DNA of 64,000 bases from Gemmataceae bacterium. GTDB taxonomy: Bacteria > Planctomycetota > Planctomycetia > Gemmatales > Gemmataceae. Shown piece by piece: positions 42,022 to 50,352 of the stretch. Each line of letters opens with the position of its first letter. Positions within the stretch are counted from its first letter, which is position 1. The stretch covers positions 1 to 64,000 of the forward strand of contig JAIBBI010000002.1 of assembly GCA_019694755.1 (NCBI GenBank), given 5' to 3'. The position numbers were made by a program, and so were the translations under genes. The notes under the pieces were generated by a model. The model had not been told where the DNA came from and did not search any database. It saw nothing but the letters and a program-made list of their open reading frames with translations.

Positions 42022-42278
42022 TTCGCGATTTCATCGAGACACACCTCGTCGGGGAAAACCATCTGGCCGGGCCGCTCCCTTCCGAGGCAAACAAACGTCA
42101 CTTCCTGCGTCCAGCGAGAACCGGGCGCGGGCTCGTCGAGCACAAAGTCCCAATTCTCGCGATCGCTGGGCCAGTCCAACGGCGCAGTCTCGGCCGGCAG
42201 CACGGGCGACGCCAGAGATTCAGCGTGTGCGGCAACATTGTTACCGGCTTCGGCATCATCGAGTGCGTTGGCATTCAT
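42018..42278 (-). CDS. Small hypothetical protein, first of coupled pair
   Basis: 86 residues with AAGGAGAG upstream. Acidic, Ala/Glu-rich N-terminus; the C-terminal half ('WTQEVTFVCLGRERPGQMVFPDEVCLDEIAK') looks like a small beta unit. The stop overlaps the next start (ATGA), so both products are likely made in equal amounts and may interact. No family recognised. Confidence 0.7.
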   Translation of the reverse strand: MNANALDDAEAGNNVAAHAESLASPVLPAETAPLDWPSDRENWDFVLDEPAPGSRWTQEVTFVCLGRERPGQMVFPDEVCLDEIAK

Positions 42279-42297
42279 AGTCCCACTCTCCTTCCGC

Positions 42298-43461
42298 TTA
42301 GTATACCCCGACCGTCGTGGTGGCCGCCAGTTCGCTGAAGGGGCGGACGCCGCTCACGCCGTCCCACGGATACTTGCTGTACGGCAGTTCTCGCTCGCCC
42401 TCGTCCCGCTCCGGGAACCGCGGCACGAAGAACTCCTTCGTCAGTGTCGTCAGCATCACCCGCCCGGTCTGCCCGTACTCGACCAGTTCGCCGTAGTTCT
42501 TCGGGTTCACGACCTCGATCGCGGCCCGCGGTTGCGGCGCGTAGTACGTGATCTTGTAGCCGTCGTCCGGGCCCACCGGCTTCGAGCAGGCCAGGCCCAT
42601 CAGCGTGTTGCCGTAGGTCGGCGTCATGTACACGCGGTTCTCCAGCATCTCCTCCATCGCCTCGCGGGTGAACTCCGGCGTGAACTCCGTGCCGCCCGAG
42701 AAGATGCCCGTGATGCCGGTATCCGGGATGCTCCGCAGGCTGCCGGCCGGGACCGGGTACCCGATCTTCCGGCGGATCTCCTCAAGCTTGCCCGCGCGGA
42801 TCGCCTCGTCGAGGGCCGCGAGCAGCTTCGGCGTCGTGAACATGCACTTGATGTTGTGCCCGGCCGCGAGCACCGTCAGGGCCTGGTCAATGCAATGCTC
42901 CTTGTACCGGTTGGCCTCGTCGATCTTGCGCTCCTTGATGAGCTTGACCACCCAGCGCGGGTCGAGGTCGACACAGAAGCAGATGCCGCCGCGGTGCTGG
43001 GCGAGGTGCTCGATGGCGAGCCGGAGCCGGCGCGGGCCCGACGGCCCCAGCATGAGCCAGTGGCTGCCGCGGGGGAAATGCTCGTCGGGCAGTGTCTCCG
43101 ACATCAGCTCGTAATCGATCCAGTGGTCCTCGATCACGACCCGCGACTTCGGGATGCCGGTGGTGCCGCCGGTCTCGAAGACGTACACGGGCTTCTTCCC
43201 CTGATACGCCCGCGGCACCCACCGCGAAATGTCGGTGCCCGGGGCAGCCCGCAGCCAATCGTCTTCGAACTCGCCGAACAGCTTCAGGTCGGCAAAGCCC
43301 TGCACGTCTTTCATCGGGTTGAAGTTGAACGACTTGGCCCGGTCGAGCCAGAACGGCGTGCCGGTCTCGGGGTCGAAGTGCCAGCGGACGATCTCGCGCA
43401 CTTGGGCGTCGAGCTTTTCGGCGGCGTCGTGGATCTGATCGCGGGTCGCTGTGTCGGCCAT
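42298..43461 (-). CDS. LuxE/phenylacetate-CoA-ligase-like acyl-activating enzyme
   Basis: 387 residues. The adenylate-forming P-loop is clear: 'VFETGGTTGIPKSRVVIEDH' near residues 91-110. Later elements 'GIFSGGTEFTPEFTREAMEE', 'YMTPTYGNTLMG' and 'GQTGRVMLTTLT' match the LuxE/PaaK branch. Such enzymes activate a carboxylic acid as acyl-AMP and pass it to CoA or a protein Cys. With the ALDH-type protein (39664) and iron ADH (38574) it could complete acid to aldehyde to alcohol. It lacks the C-terminal domain of full PaaK ligases, favouring the LuxE type. Confidence 0.8.
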   Translation of the reverse strand: MADTATRDQIHDAAEKLDAQVREIVRWHFDPETGTPFWLDRAKSFNFNPMKDVQGFADLKLFGEFEDDWLRAAPGTDISRWVPRAYQGKKPVYVFETGGTTGIPKSRVVIEDHWIDYELMSETLPDEHFPRGSHWLMLGPSGPRRLRLAIEHLAQHRGGICFCVDLDPRWVVKLIKERKIDEANRYKEHCIDQALTVLAAGHNIKCMFTTPKLLAALDEAIRAGKLEEIRRKIGYPVPAGSLRSIPDTGITGIFSGGTEFTPEFTREAMEEMLENRVYMTPTYGNTLMGLACSKPVGPDDGYKITYYAPQPRAAIEVVNPKNYGELVEYGQTGRVMLTTLTKEFFVPRFPERDEGERELPYSKYPWDGVSGVRPFSELAATTTVGVY

Positions 43462-43618
43462 GGTGTGCCATCTCGCGGAGGCGGGCGGTGCCCTCTATTT
43501 CTAGGTGCCGGCTCTGCGGCATTCAAATCCGCCCGGCCCGCGACTTCCCGCCCGGCCCGATTGCAGCCGGCCGGTTCGGGCGGTACGCTAATTTCACCTC
43601 CTTGATGGACTCCTGCTG

Positions 43619-45007
43619 ATGGTCGAACCGCGCATTTCGTTTGTCGTCCCGTGTCACAACGGCTCGCAGTACCTCGACGACTGCGTCCGCAGCCTGCAGG
43701 CCCAGGAAGTGCCGTGCGAGATGATCCTGGTCGACGACCAGTCGACCGACGACTCGTACGAGCGGGCCCGGAAGCGGGCGGTCGAGTCGGCCATGCCGAT
43801 CCTCGTCGTCTCGCAGAAGAATGCCGGGCCGGCCGCCGCCCGCAACGTCGGCCTGCGGACGGCCAGCGCACCTTACGTGTGCTTCCTCGACGTCGACGAC
43901 CGGCCCCTGCCGAACTTCGCGTCCGCCATCCTCGGCCACCTCGACGCCAACCCCGGTCTCGTCGCCATCTACTCGCACATCGAACTTGTTAACTCGCATC
44001 GGCCCGTCGCCGACTGGCAGAAGGACGCGATCGAAAACAGTATCCCGAGCAATCTCGTCGTCCGCACGGATATTGCCCGGCGCATCGGCGGCTTCCCCGT
44101 TCACCCCGCGTTTCGCGGCCGGGCGGCCGGCGAGGACATCCTCTTCCGCGAGCAACTTGAGATCTGGGGCAAGGTCGCCCGAGTCAACCTCGTGCTACTT
44201 CAGCACACGATCCGCCCGGGCAGCCACTTCGACTACTTCATGGACCGCGCGACGTTTCAGGACGGGAAGATCATTATCAACGAGAGCTCGAAAGAGGAAC
44301 TCGACGGCAGCCTCGAACGGGCCCGCGCGGAGTACAAGCAACTCGTCGGTCGGCGTACGGTGGATCACGTCCTCGACCAGCTCCGCGCCGAACTGCCCGC
44401 CAGCGCGAAGTTCCTCGAAATGGCCCAGCGCTTCGAGAGTGTGCAGGGGTTCCTCAATCCTCTCGAAGGGTTCGCGCTATACTGGCTCGCGTCCCGCTGG
44501 CCCATCGACGGCGCGACCGTCGAGATCGGCAGTTTCAAGGGCCGGTCGACCTGCTGGATCGCCACCGGCTGCAAGGAGCAGGGCAAGTCGAAGCTGACCG
44601 CGGTCGATCCGTTCACCGGATCACCGGAGCACCAGGCGGGCGGCTCGCACCCGGACCCGGACATCATCCGCACCGGCTCGACGCTGCAAGTGTTTCAGCA
44701 CAACATCCAGCGGCATCAGCTCAACGACTGGGTGATCCCGCGGGTGGGCCGCTCGGCCGACGCCGTGCTCGGCTGGAATGAACGGATCCGCATGCTCTTC
44801 ATCGACGGCGATCACTCTTACGAAGAGACCGCCCGCGACTTCCATACCTGGACGCCGTTCGTCGGCAACTACGGCATCGTCGCATTTCACGACGTCAACA
44901 CCTGGCCGGGCGTGACCCAGTTCTTCAACGAACTCGGCCGATATCCCGGGCAGTGGAAGCCACTCGGTGTGTTTCAGACGGTGGGGCTGATCGTCAAACT
45001 GCCCTGA
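43619..45007 (+). CDS. GT2 glycosyltransferase / methyltransferase fusion
   Basis: 462 residues. Residues 1-235 are a GT2 domain ('ISFVVPCHNGSQYLDDCV', 'ILVDDQSTDDSYE', 'NAGPAAARNVGLR', 'VCFLDVDDRPLP', 'AGEDILFREQ'). Residues about 285-462 are a class I methyltransferase of the cephalosporin-hydroxylase/type 24 kind ('VEIGSFKGRSTCWIATG', 'TAVDPFTGS', 'LFIDGDHSYEETARDFHTW', 'GIVAFHDVNTWPGV'). The product probably adds and methylates a sugar on a surface glycan or protein. It is divergent from the ligase-like gene. Confidence 0.9.
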   Translation: MVEPRISFVVPCHNGSQYLDDCVRSLQAQEVPCEMILVDDQSTDDSYERARKRAVESAMPILVVSQKNAGPAAARNVGLRTASAPYVCFLDVDDRPLPNFASAILGHLDANPGLVAIYSHIELVNSHRPVADWQKDAIENSIPSNLVVRTDIARRIGGFPVHPAFRGRAAGEDILFREQLEIWGKVARVNLVLLQHTIRPGSHFDYFMDRATFQDGKIIINESSKEELDGSLERARAEYKQLVGRRTVDHVLDQLRAELPASAKFLEMAQRFESVQGFLNPLEGFALYWLASRWPIDGATVEIGSFKGRSTCWIATGCKEQGKSKLTAVDPFTGSPEHQAGGSHPDPDIIRTGSTLQVFQHNIQRHQLNDWVIPRVGRSADAVLGWNERIRMLFIDGDHSYEETARDFHTWTPFVGNYGIVAFHDVNTWPGVTQFFNELGRYPGQWKPLGVFQTVGLIVKLP

Positions 45008-45014
45008 GCCGGGA

Positions 45015-45512
45015 TTACTCTTCGACCGGCATGGTCCAGGTGGGCGTGAGCAGCCAGGCGAGCATGCCGCGATCCTTGTCGGGCACGCCTTCGCACTCGA
45101 CCTTGGCGAGGCCGCCCTTCGCCAGCAGAATCTGCGCGTCGCGGCTGCCGATCAGCCGGCCGATGAACGTGCTCAGGTCGGGCTCATGGCCGATCACTGC
45201 CACCGACTCGCCGCCGGTGCCGAGCAGGAACCGTGTGAGCTTGCGCGGCTTGCCGCCGGGCGACAGGTGATGGCAGAACTCCAGTTCGCCGAGCGGACCG
45301 GGCATGTTTTGCAGCAACTCCTCGGCTGTTTGCCGGGCGCGCACCAGCGGGCTGGAGATCACCGCATCGAAATGAACCTTCCGTGCGACCAGCGACCGCG
45401 CGAGGGCTCGGGCCTGCTCCCGGCCCTTCTCGGTCAGCGGGCGTTCTTCGTCCTTGTATTGGGCATCGTCGCGCGACACGGCCTCGGCATGACGAATCAG
45501 GTAGAGGTCCAT
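45015..45512 (-). CDS. sixA: Phosphohistidine phosphatase SixA-like
   Basis: 165 residues of the histidine phosphatase superfamily. The catalytic 'LIRHAEAV' (His8 in the RHxE form used by SixA), 'ISSPLVRARQTAE' and the second His in 'AVIGHEPDLSTFIGRLIG' are present. SixA removes phosphate from phosphohistidine in phosphorelay proteins. A target could be a phosphotransfer system in the cell, but none is adjacent. It is convergent with the glycosyltransferase fusion, 7 bp apart. Confidence 0.88.
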   Translation of the reverse strand: MDLYLIRHAEAVSRDDAQYKDEERPLTEKGREQARALARSLVARKVHFDAVISSPLVRARQTAEELLQNMPGPLGELEFCHHLSPGGKPRKLTRFLLGTGGESVAVIGHEPDLSTFIGRLIGSRDAQILLAKGGLAKVECEGVPDKDRGMLAWLLTPTWTMPVEE

Positions 45513-45647
45513 GAAGTGGCTCCGAAGACAATCGCAGGGTGGAACTGTGATGTTACCACGGGGGCCTGTTGATTAGACCCGCCACGCCGGGATTTCACAA
45601 TCGGTCAGCCCGGCACAATCGATAAAACTCGCACTCTCTTGCCGACC

Positions 45648-46760
45648 TCAGGACCGGGTGAATGCGAAGATGTACATGACAACGATGTCGTAAAGCCCGT
45701 GCACCAAAATAGATGCGGTCGTGTTGTACCGCCGGCGAACGAGGGCACAGACGTACCCGATTGCGAACACACCGACGACGCCGTCCCAGTGGTACTGGAA
45801 CGCGTGCAGGGCGGCGAAGAGCAGGTTCGGCAACAGGATGCCGAGCCGCGGCTGGAGCAACCCGCGGACGAACAACTCTTCGGCGAGTCCCGCCGACGCG
45901 CCCATGACCAGCGGTGCGTACCAGGTCCGCGCGAAGTCGAGCATACGGGCAAACGCGTCTTCATCGGTGGTGGGCCAATTAAGCTTGGTCCACAGCCATC
46001 GCTGGGCGAACAAGAAGACCGGCACGCCAACGACGAGGCCCGCCGTCACCGCCAGCGAAACGAGGATCGCCCTACCGGACAGTGGGCCGACGCCGAGCCG
46101 ATCCAACACGGCACCCGCCGAGCGGTGCATCGGCCAACCGGCCGCCACGACGACGATGGCGATGAGCCAGGCAAACTGGACGACCAATGCCACCACGAGC
46201 GTACTGCCCGAGAGGTCGTCCATCTTCGCGGCATCGCCGACGTCTAACATGGGCGGCCGACCGAGCACAATCAGCGGCGCGAGGCACACGCCGCACCCGG
46301 CCACCGCCGTCGCCAGTGCAAATGTCTGCGGGAACGACTGCGGGTCGAACGGCAGCCGGGCCGCCGCCCATGACCGCCCGCCGAGGGTGAAACACCAGAG
46401 GCCCGCGAGTGTCGCCAAACCCGCGAGCAGAAGCCCGACGATCATCGGCTGATAGAAGCCGGGCTGGATCTTCTCGCCGTCGGAATGCGCTTTGAGAACG
46501 AGCAGGACAACCAAAGTGCAGGCACAGCCAAAGAACGCCAGCCAACCGAAGAGCACTATCAGCCGCGCCGGTGCGGACGTGCGCGTAAACTGCAGCACGG
46601 CTGCGTTGAGGATTGGTGCGCTCAGAACAAGTCCGGCGAGGCCAACAATGCGGCCCGCGGGCCACAGCGCGAGCCCGGCCGACGCGAGACTCACAAAAGC
46701 CAAGGCCGCAAAGAACCCGTAGACGGACCAGCGGGACGGTGAAGGAACGCTATCGATCAT
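45648..46760 (-). CDS. CPBP family intramembrane glutamic protease
   Basis: 370 residues, about eight hydrophobic segments. The C-terminal part has the family motifs in order: 'GLAEELFVRGLLQPR' (EExxxR), 'NLLFAALHAFQYHW' (FxxxH) and 'ASILVHGLYDIVVMY' (HxxxD/N). The N-terminal ~200 residues are extra membrane helices. CPBP proteases cleave CAAX-type or bacteriocin-linked substrates in the membrane, and many bacterial members are uncharacterised. The gene is followed downstream by an empty 135-bp region. Confidence 0.88.
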   Translation of the reverse strand: MIDSVPSPSRWSVYGFFAALAFVSLASAGLALWPAGRIVGLAGLVLSAPILNAAVLQFTRTSAPARLIVLFGWLAFFGCACTLVVLLVLKAHSDGEKIQPGFYQPMIVGLLLAGLATLAGLWCFTLGGRSWAAARLPFDPQSFPQTFALATAVAGCGVCLAPLIVLGRPPMLDVGDAAKMDDLSGSTLVVALVVQFAWLIAIVVVAAGWPMHRSAGAVLDRLGVGPLSGRAILVSLAVTAGLVVGVPVFLFAQRWLWTKLNWPTTDEDAFARMLDFARTWYAPLVMGASAGLAEELFVRGLLQPRLGILLPNLLFAALHAFQYHWDGVVGVFAIGYVCALVRRRYNTTASILVHGLYDIVVMYIFAFTRS

Positions 46761-46786
46761 GGGGAAAGGCTACTGCCCGGCCGCGG

Positions 46787-48004
46787 TCATGGCCCGAGGC
46801 GCTTGCGGATGACCGCCTCGGCTTCGCCGATCGCGTTGCCGCCGACGCCGCGCCAGAGAATCGTGCCATCGCCATCGACGAGCACGAGGCACGGATAGCC
46901 GGCCGGGCGGAACTGCGCACGCACGGGGTCGGTCTCGGGTTCACCCGCAAGGAGAATACGGTAGTTGATCGACGGGATTGTCCGGCGAGCCTTCTGCACA
47001 CGGGCGAGGTTCTGCCCGGCATTGCCGTTCTCACAGGCGATGCCGATCACTTCGAGACCCTGGAGGCGATAGACCTGCTGCAGGCGGACGAGGTCCGGGA
47101 TCGCCCGCATGCACGGCCCGCACCACGTGCCCCAAAGATCGAACAGGACGACTTTGCCTTGATGCTGCGAGAAGTCCCAGGTCCGATCTTCGGTGTCCTT
47201 CAGCCGGAGCGTGAGCAGTTTGCCGCCGTTGATGAGGCAGTCGGGCACCGGGCCGATCGACGGTCCGCCCTGGAACGCCGGGGCGGGCGTGGTGCCGGGC
47301 AGACTGCCGAACCCGGGAATGTTCGCCTTGGGCATCCCGCTCGGTTCGTTGCCGGCAATGACCTCGGGCGCGGGCGGCGGGTAGAAGTCGCTCTTGGCCT
47401 GCGGTGCGCCCAACTCCGCGGCCGGGGGCGCGGGCCGTTCCGACGCCTGCGTCGCCACGAACTCCGCACTCACCGGGATCAGGACTCGCGCATCGGGCGC
47501 GCGACAGACGACTTCGCCACCCACCGCTTTGCCGTCCTGCTTCAACTTCGCCTGCACGCGGTACGATCGGCCGGGCGTCAGGCCACGGATGTAGAAGTGA
47601 CCCTGCGCCGACGATTCCACGTCGCGGGCCGCTTCGCCGCTGCCGTCGGCCGGTTGGATCTGCACCGTCGCTGCGCCGACCGGTCGGCTGTACGGATCGA
47701 CAACCCGCCCGGCGATCACGCCGGTGGGCTCGTCACTCGAGGTCGGGCTGGCTGGCTGAACCGGTGTCCGATCCGCGGGCACATTGACGGTCGGCTGGTT
47801 CTTGGACTTCGGGTTCTTGTCGCCCTGGGCCCAGAACGGGTCGTTGTTGTTGCGACTGGCGGGCGGCGGCTGGCGGTTGTCGGCCACGCCCGACGACTTG
47901 CCCGCGCTCTGACAGCCGATGACGGTCGCGCAAGCGAGCACGGCCGCGTGAATCACACGGAGTACTCGGCCGATTGTCGCCCGGTTTGACATCACCAATA
48001 TCAT
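46787..48004 (-). CDS. Thioredoxin-like lipoprotein with carboxypeptidase-regulatory-like domain
   Basis: 405 residues from ATG 48004; ATG 47992 is equally possible. The signal ends in a lipobox ('ACATVIGC'). A Pro/Asn-rich linker leads to a carboxypeptidase-regulatory-like domain near 95-185 ('GVIAGRVVDPYSRPVGAATV', 'GHFYIRGLTPGRSYRV'). After a Pro-rich spacer the TlpA/ResA-type thioredoxin domain carries 'LFDLWGTWCGPCMRAIPDL' with the WCGPC active site and 'AGYPCLVLVDGDG'. Expected role: thiol-disulfide exchange outside the cytoplasm. Confidence 0.9.
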   Translation of the reverse strand: MILVMSNRATIGRVLRVIHAAVLACATVIGCQSAGKSSGVADNRQPPPASRNNNDPFWAQGDKNPKSKNQPTVNVPADRTPVQPASPTSSDEPTGVIAGRVVDPYSRPVGAATVQIQPADGSGEAARDVESSAQGHFYIRGLTPGRSYRVQAKLKQDGKAVGGEVVCRAPDARVLIPVSAEFVATQASERPAPPAAELGAPQAKSDFYPPPAPEVIAGNEPSGMPKANIPGFGSLPGTTPAPAFQGGPSIGPVPDCLINGGKLLTLRLKDTEDRTWDFSQHQGKVVLFDLWGTWCGPCMRAIPDLVRLQQVYRLQGLEVIGIACENGNAGQNLARVQKARRTIPSINYRILLAGEPETDPVRAQFRPAGYPCLVLVDGDGTILWRGVGGNAIGEAEAVIRKRLGP

Positions 48005-48180
48005 CGTTTCCGTTCCCGCTGCCGGCCGCAATAGCGTGTTGAGGGGGCCGGGGCAATCCGAACCCGGCACCCGTAGCGGGACTGGCGCGGCGGGAGGAGT
48101 TTACCCAGAGCGTACACTTTGCCAGGGCGCGGCGGCCGTTCCTCTTGTCCGGCCCCGCGGGGCACGCTATAGCGACGGTG

Positions 48181-48197
48181 GCCCGGGAAACCCGGGC
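48181..48197. other. Hairpin upstream of lspA
   Basis: A perfect 7-bp stem, GCCCGGG-aaa-CCCGGGC, located 24 bp before the lspA start. It could hide or expose the ribosome site; no T-run follows. Confidence 0.4.
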
Positions 48198-48221
48198 GTA
48201 TTTCGACTTCGGGTGCGACGC

Positions 48222-48827
48222 ATGGCAGATCGATCCTTCCGCCGCTGGCTCTACATGCTGGCCATCATCGGGCTGACCCTGGATCTGGGCAGCAAATATG
48301 CGGCGTTCCGATTACTCGGTAACGCCGGGCAAGGCGGTGACTTCGACGTCATACCCGGTGCGTTCAAGTTCATTGCCCAGTTCACCGCGACCCCGCTCGA
48401 AACCGGCACCTGGCGTGAGTCGCTGCAGGCCGCCAACGGCGCGTCGATGCCCCGGGTCAACCACGGCGCGCTGTTCGGCATCGGCGGGGGAATGCAGTTC
48501 ACGGCCAACGGCATGTTCGCGGCCATCAGTTTGTTCGCCGCCTGTGCGATTCTGATCTGGAGCCGGAAGTCGGCCACCTCGCACGACCCGCTGCTGTGTG
48601 CCGCGCTGGGTCTGATCCTCGGCGGCACGCTCGGCAACCTGTTCGACCGCGTGGTGTTTCACGGGGTCCGCGACTTCCTCTACTTCTACTGGATCGAATG
48701 GCCGGTCTTCAACGTGGCCGACTGCTGCCTCGTCACCGGCGCGGGCCTGCTCATGCTCCAAGCCGTCTGGCCCGCCCGGGCAGTCAAGGACGACGCGCCG
48801 AAGCCGGAGTTGGCCGCGGCGCGGTAG
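48222..48827 (+). CDS. lspA: Lipoprotein signal peptidase II
   Basis: 201 residues with four hydrophobic segments. Motifs: 'GLTLDLGSKYAAF' (DxxSK), 'RVNHGALFGIGGG' (NxGxxFG), 'GGTLGNLFDRVVFHGVRDFL' and 'PVFNVADCCLVTG' with the catalytic Asp pair. It cleaves lipoprotein signal peptides before the lipidated Cys in the inner membrane. Between helix 1 and the NHGA motif lie about 25 residues more than in Escherichia coli LspA. The last seven codons and stop are duplicated exactly at 49454-49477. Confidence 0.93.
   Translation: MADRSFRRWLYMLAIIGLTLDLGSKYAAFRLLGNAGQGGDFDVIPGAFKFIAQFTATPLETGTWRESLQAANGASMPRVNHGALFGIGGGMQFTANGMFAAISLFAACAILIWSRKSATSHDPLLCAALGLILGGTLGNLFDRVVFHGVRDFLYFYWIEWPVFNVADCCLVTGAGLLMLQAVWPARAVKDDAPKPELAAAR
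48804..48827 (+). repeat. 24-nt direct repeat, copy at lspA 3' end
   Basis: The last 24 nt of lspA including its TAG. Identical to 49454-49477 in the same orientation, 650 bp away; the flanks differ on both sides. Confidence 0.9.
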
Positions 48828-48840
48828 GCAAAACTATCCG

Positions 48841-48868
48841 CGTTAGCCGCGACGCGCAGCGGAGCGAT
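48841..48868. repeat. 28-nt interspersed element, copy 2
   Basis: The exact reverse complement of 26307-26334. It lies just inside the 24-nt direct repeat that borders the ankyrin gene. Confidence 0.8.
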
Positions 48869-48902
48869 TGAGGCCAATGAGCCCCGCACGTCATGGTCGC
48901 GC

Positions 48903-49415
48903 TCAGCCCGGGTTGATACCCTTCAGGAATTCGACTGACTTCATTCGTCCGAGATTCTCTGCTTCTTCGAGTGGCGTTGCGTAGTCGTCGATGGTTGTTC
49001 GTTCGGTCAGTTCTGCTCCATGCCTGATCAGGATCTTCAACGCCTCGATGTCCTCCAGGTTTGCCGCCAGATGGGCAGGAGTATAGTCGTTGATTCCGTG
49101 TGCATTGACTGGAGCCCCGGCAACGAGCAGTGCCTCCAATACTTCGAGCCGATCGTCGCGATCTCGTTCAATGGCGCAGTGCAGCACGGTATATCCGGTG
49201 TCACGAATTGCCAGATCGACCTGTTTGTCCAGCATCCAAAGGATCGACTCCTTCGAGCCGCTGCCAATAGCGTTGGTGATCCAATGGTCGCCGATGAAAT
49301 CGGCGACGCCGTGTGGAAACGAGGCAATCTCCCGAGACAAGGCCTCGAGGTCTTCACGTGAGCCGTTGGCGAGGATCCGCATGATACGATCGTATTCGGC
49401 GTAGATCGCGTCCAT
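48903..49415 (-). CDS. Ankyrin-repeat protein
   Basis: 170 residues from ATG 49415. About three ankyrin repeats are seen: 'DTGYTVLHCAIERDRDDRLEVLEALLVAGAPVN' region, 'GINDYTPAHLAANLEDIEALKILIRHGAELT' region and 'DDYATPLEEAENLGRMKSVEFL'. No enzyme domain or signal is present, so it is likely a cytoplasmic protein-binding module. Small standalone ankyrin proteins often belong to accessory or immunity loci. The gene lies between two 24-nt direct repeats derived from the lspA 3' end. Confidence 0.88.
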   Translation of the reverse strand: MDAIYAEYDRIMRILANGSREDLEALSREIASFPHGVADFIGDHWITNAIGSGSKESILWMLDKQVDLAIRDTGYTVLHCAIERDRDDRLEVLEALLVAGAPVNAHGINDYTPAHLAANLEDIEALKILIRHGAELTERTTIDDYATPLEEAENLGRMKSVEFLKGINPG

Positions 49416-49453
49416 GTGAGTGGTGGCTCCGTTCAGAAGCGCAGGGGGCACGA

Positions 49454-49477
49454 CCGGAGTTGGCCGCGGCGCGGTAG
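49454..49477 (+). repeat. 24-nt direct repeat, second copy
   Basis: Identical to the lspA 3' end (48804-48827), but here it lies between the ankyrin and PhyH-like genes and encodes nothing in that frame. Confidence 0.9.
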
Positions 49478-49486
49478 TCCGTTGAA

Positions 49487-50218
49487 TCAGCCATTGCCGG
49501 GATAGAACTGCCACCACTCGAACCCGTCGCCCGGCGACGCGTCGGCCACAAACTCCAGGTGCAGGATGCGGCGGTGGAGTGTCGTCCCTTCGTTCGAACT
49601 CCTGCTACAGTGGGAAACGAGGGGCCGAATCGCCAGCACGTCTCCGGGTTCGGCAAGAACCGGCAACGCGCCGGCATCGCTCGACTCCATGGACTTCCCG
49701 TTGCGATGTGACCCCGGCAGCACGAACAGCGCACCGTTGTCGAGCGTTGCAGGGTCGAGGTGTATCCGAAGTGTCAGCATCCGTTCGAGAACATCGACGG
49801 GGGCCTCGACGTGCGGCACTCCCACCTTTGTTGTCGGCTTGCTGAATCGGTCGCTCGCGATCGCATTGTCGCGCACGGCAATGGTGAGATCCTTGTGCCA
49901 CGGCAGCGACCATGTCTGATCCGGCGGTTTGTCGAAGTACAATCCGCGGACCAGCCCAAACCGCGCACCGAGCCGTTCACGAAGCAGGTCAACCAGCACG
50001 GTCTTTCGCCATACGTTGACGGCGGGCGGCCAAAGCGTCAGTACGTTGCGGGCCGCAAACACGTCCCCGGCCGCACTCCGGCGTACCGCTTCGGAGTCAC
50101 TCCGGGAAAGCGCCCGGCTCAGGTCGATACGAATATCATTCACTTCCGACGGCGAGAAGATGGACCTCGCTAAGGTAAGGCCATCCACGTCCAGATCGAA
50201 TGCAAGCGTTGCCGTCAT
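49487..50218 (-). CDS. Phytanoyl-CoA dioxygenase (PhyH) family protein
   Basis: 243 residues. The Fe(II)/2-oxoglutarate oxygenase fold is suggested by 'LPWHKDLTIAV' (HxD), 'ALFVLPGSHRNGKS', 'PGDVLAIRPLVSHCS' (distal His) and 'HRRILHLEFV' (Arg binding 2-oxoglutarate). It probably hydroxylates a small molecule; the substrate is unknown. The ATG at 50218 overlaps the stop of a 45-codon open frame (ATGA), so its translation may be coupled to an upstream small ORF. Confidence 0.87.
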   Translation of the reverse strand: MTATLAFDLDVDGLTLARSIFSPSEVNDIRIDLSRALSRSDSEAVRRSAAGDVFAARNVLTLWPPAVNVWRKTVLVDLLRERLGARFGLVRGLYFDKPPDQTWSLPWHKDLTIAVRDNAIASDRFSKPTTKVGVPHVEAPVDVLERMLTLRIHLDPATLDNGALFVLPGSHRNGKSMESSDAGALPVLAEPGDVLAIRPLVSHCSRSSNEGTTLHRRILHLEFVADASPGDGFEWWQFYPGNG

Positions 50219-50352
50219 GTCAGCTCGAGCCAATCACGCGGATAATCGATAGCCGCATTGGGGCAAACAAACTCCCATGGATCACCCGCAGGTAGTGTGT
50301 CTGCAAGTCGTCGCTCGGACAACTCCGTGACTGGCTTGGCATTCAGCCATTC
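50215..50352 (-). CDS. Candidate small ORF or gene fragment coupled to PhyH
   Basis: The frame is open for 45 codons (reading 'EWLNAKPVTELSERR', 'LPAGDPWEFVCPNAAIDYP', 'RDWLEL') and stops in an ATGA overlap with the PhyH start. Its amino-acid composition looks like protein and it fills the otherwise empty 124-bp gap. There is no ATG: a TTG at 50322 would give 35 residues, and upstream the frame overlaps the DUF2695 gene in another phase. It may be a small coupled peptide, a frameshifted tail or a remnant. Coordinates mark the open frame, not a proven start. Confidence 0.35.
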   Translation of the reverse strand, partial: EWLNAKPVTELSERRLADTLPAGDPWEFVCPNAAIDYPRDWLELT

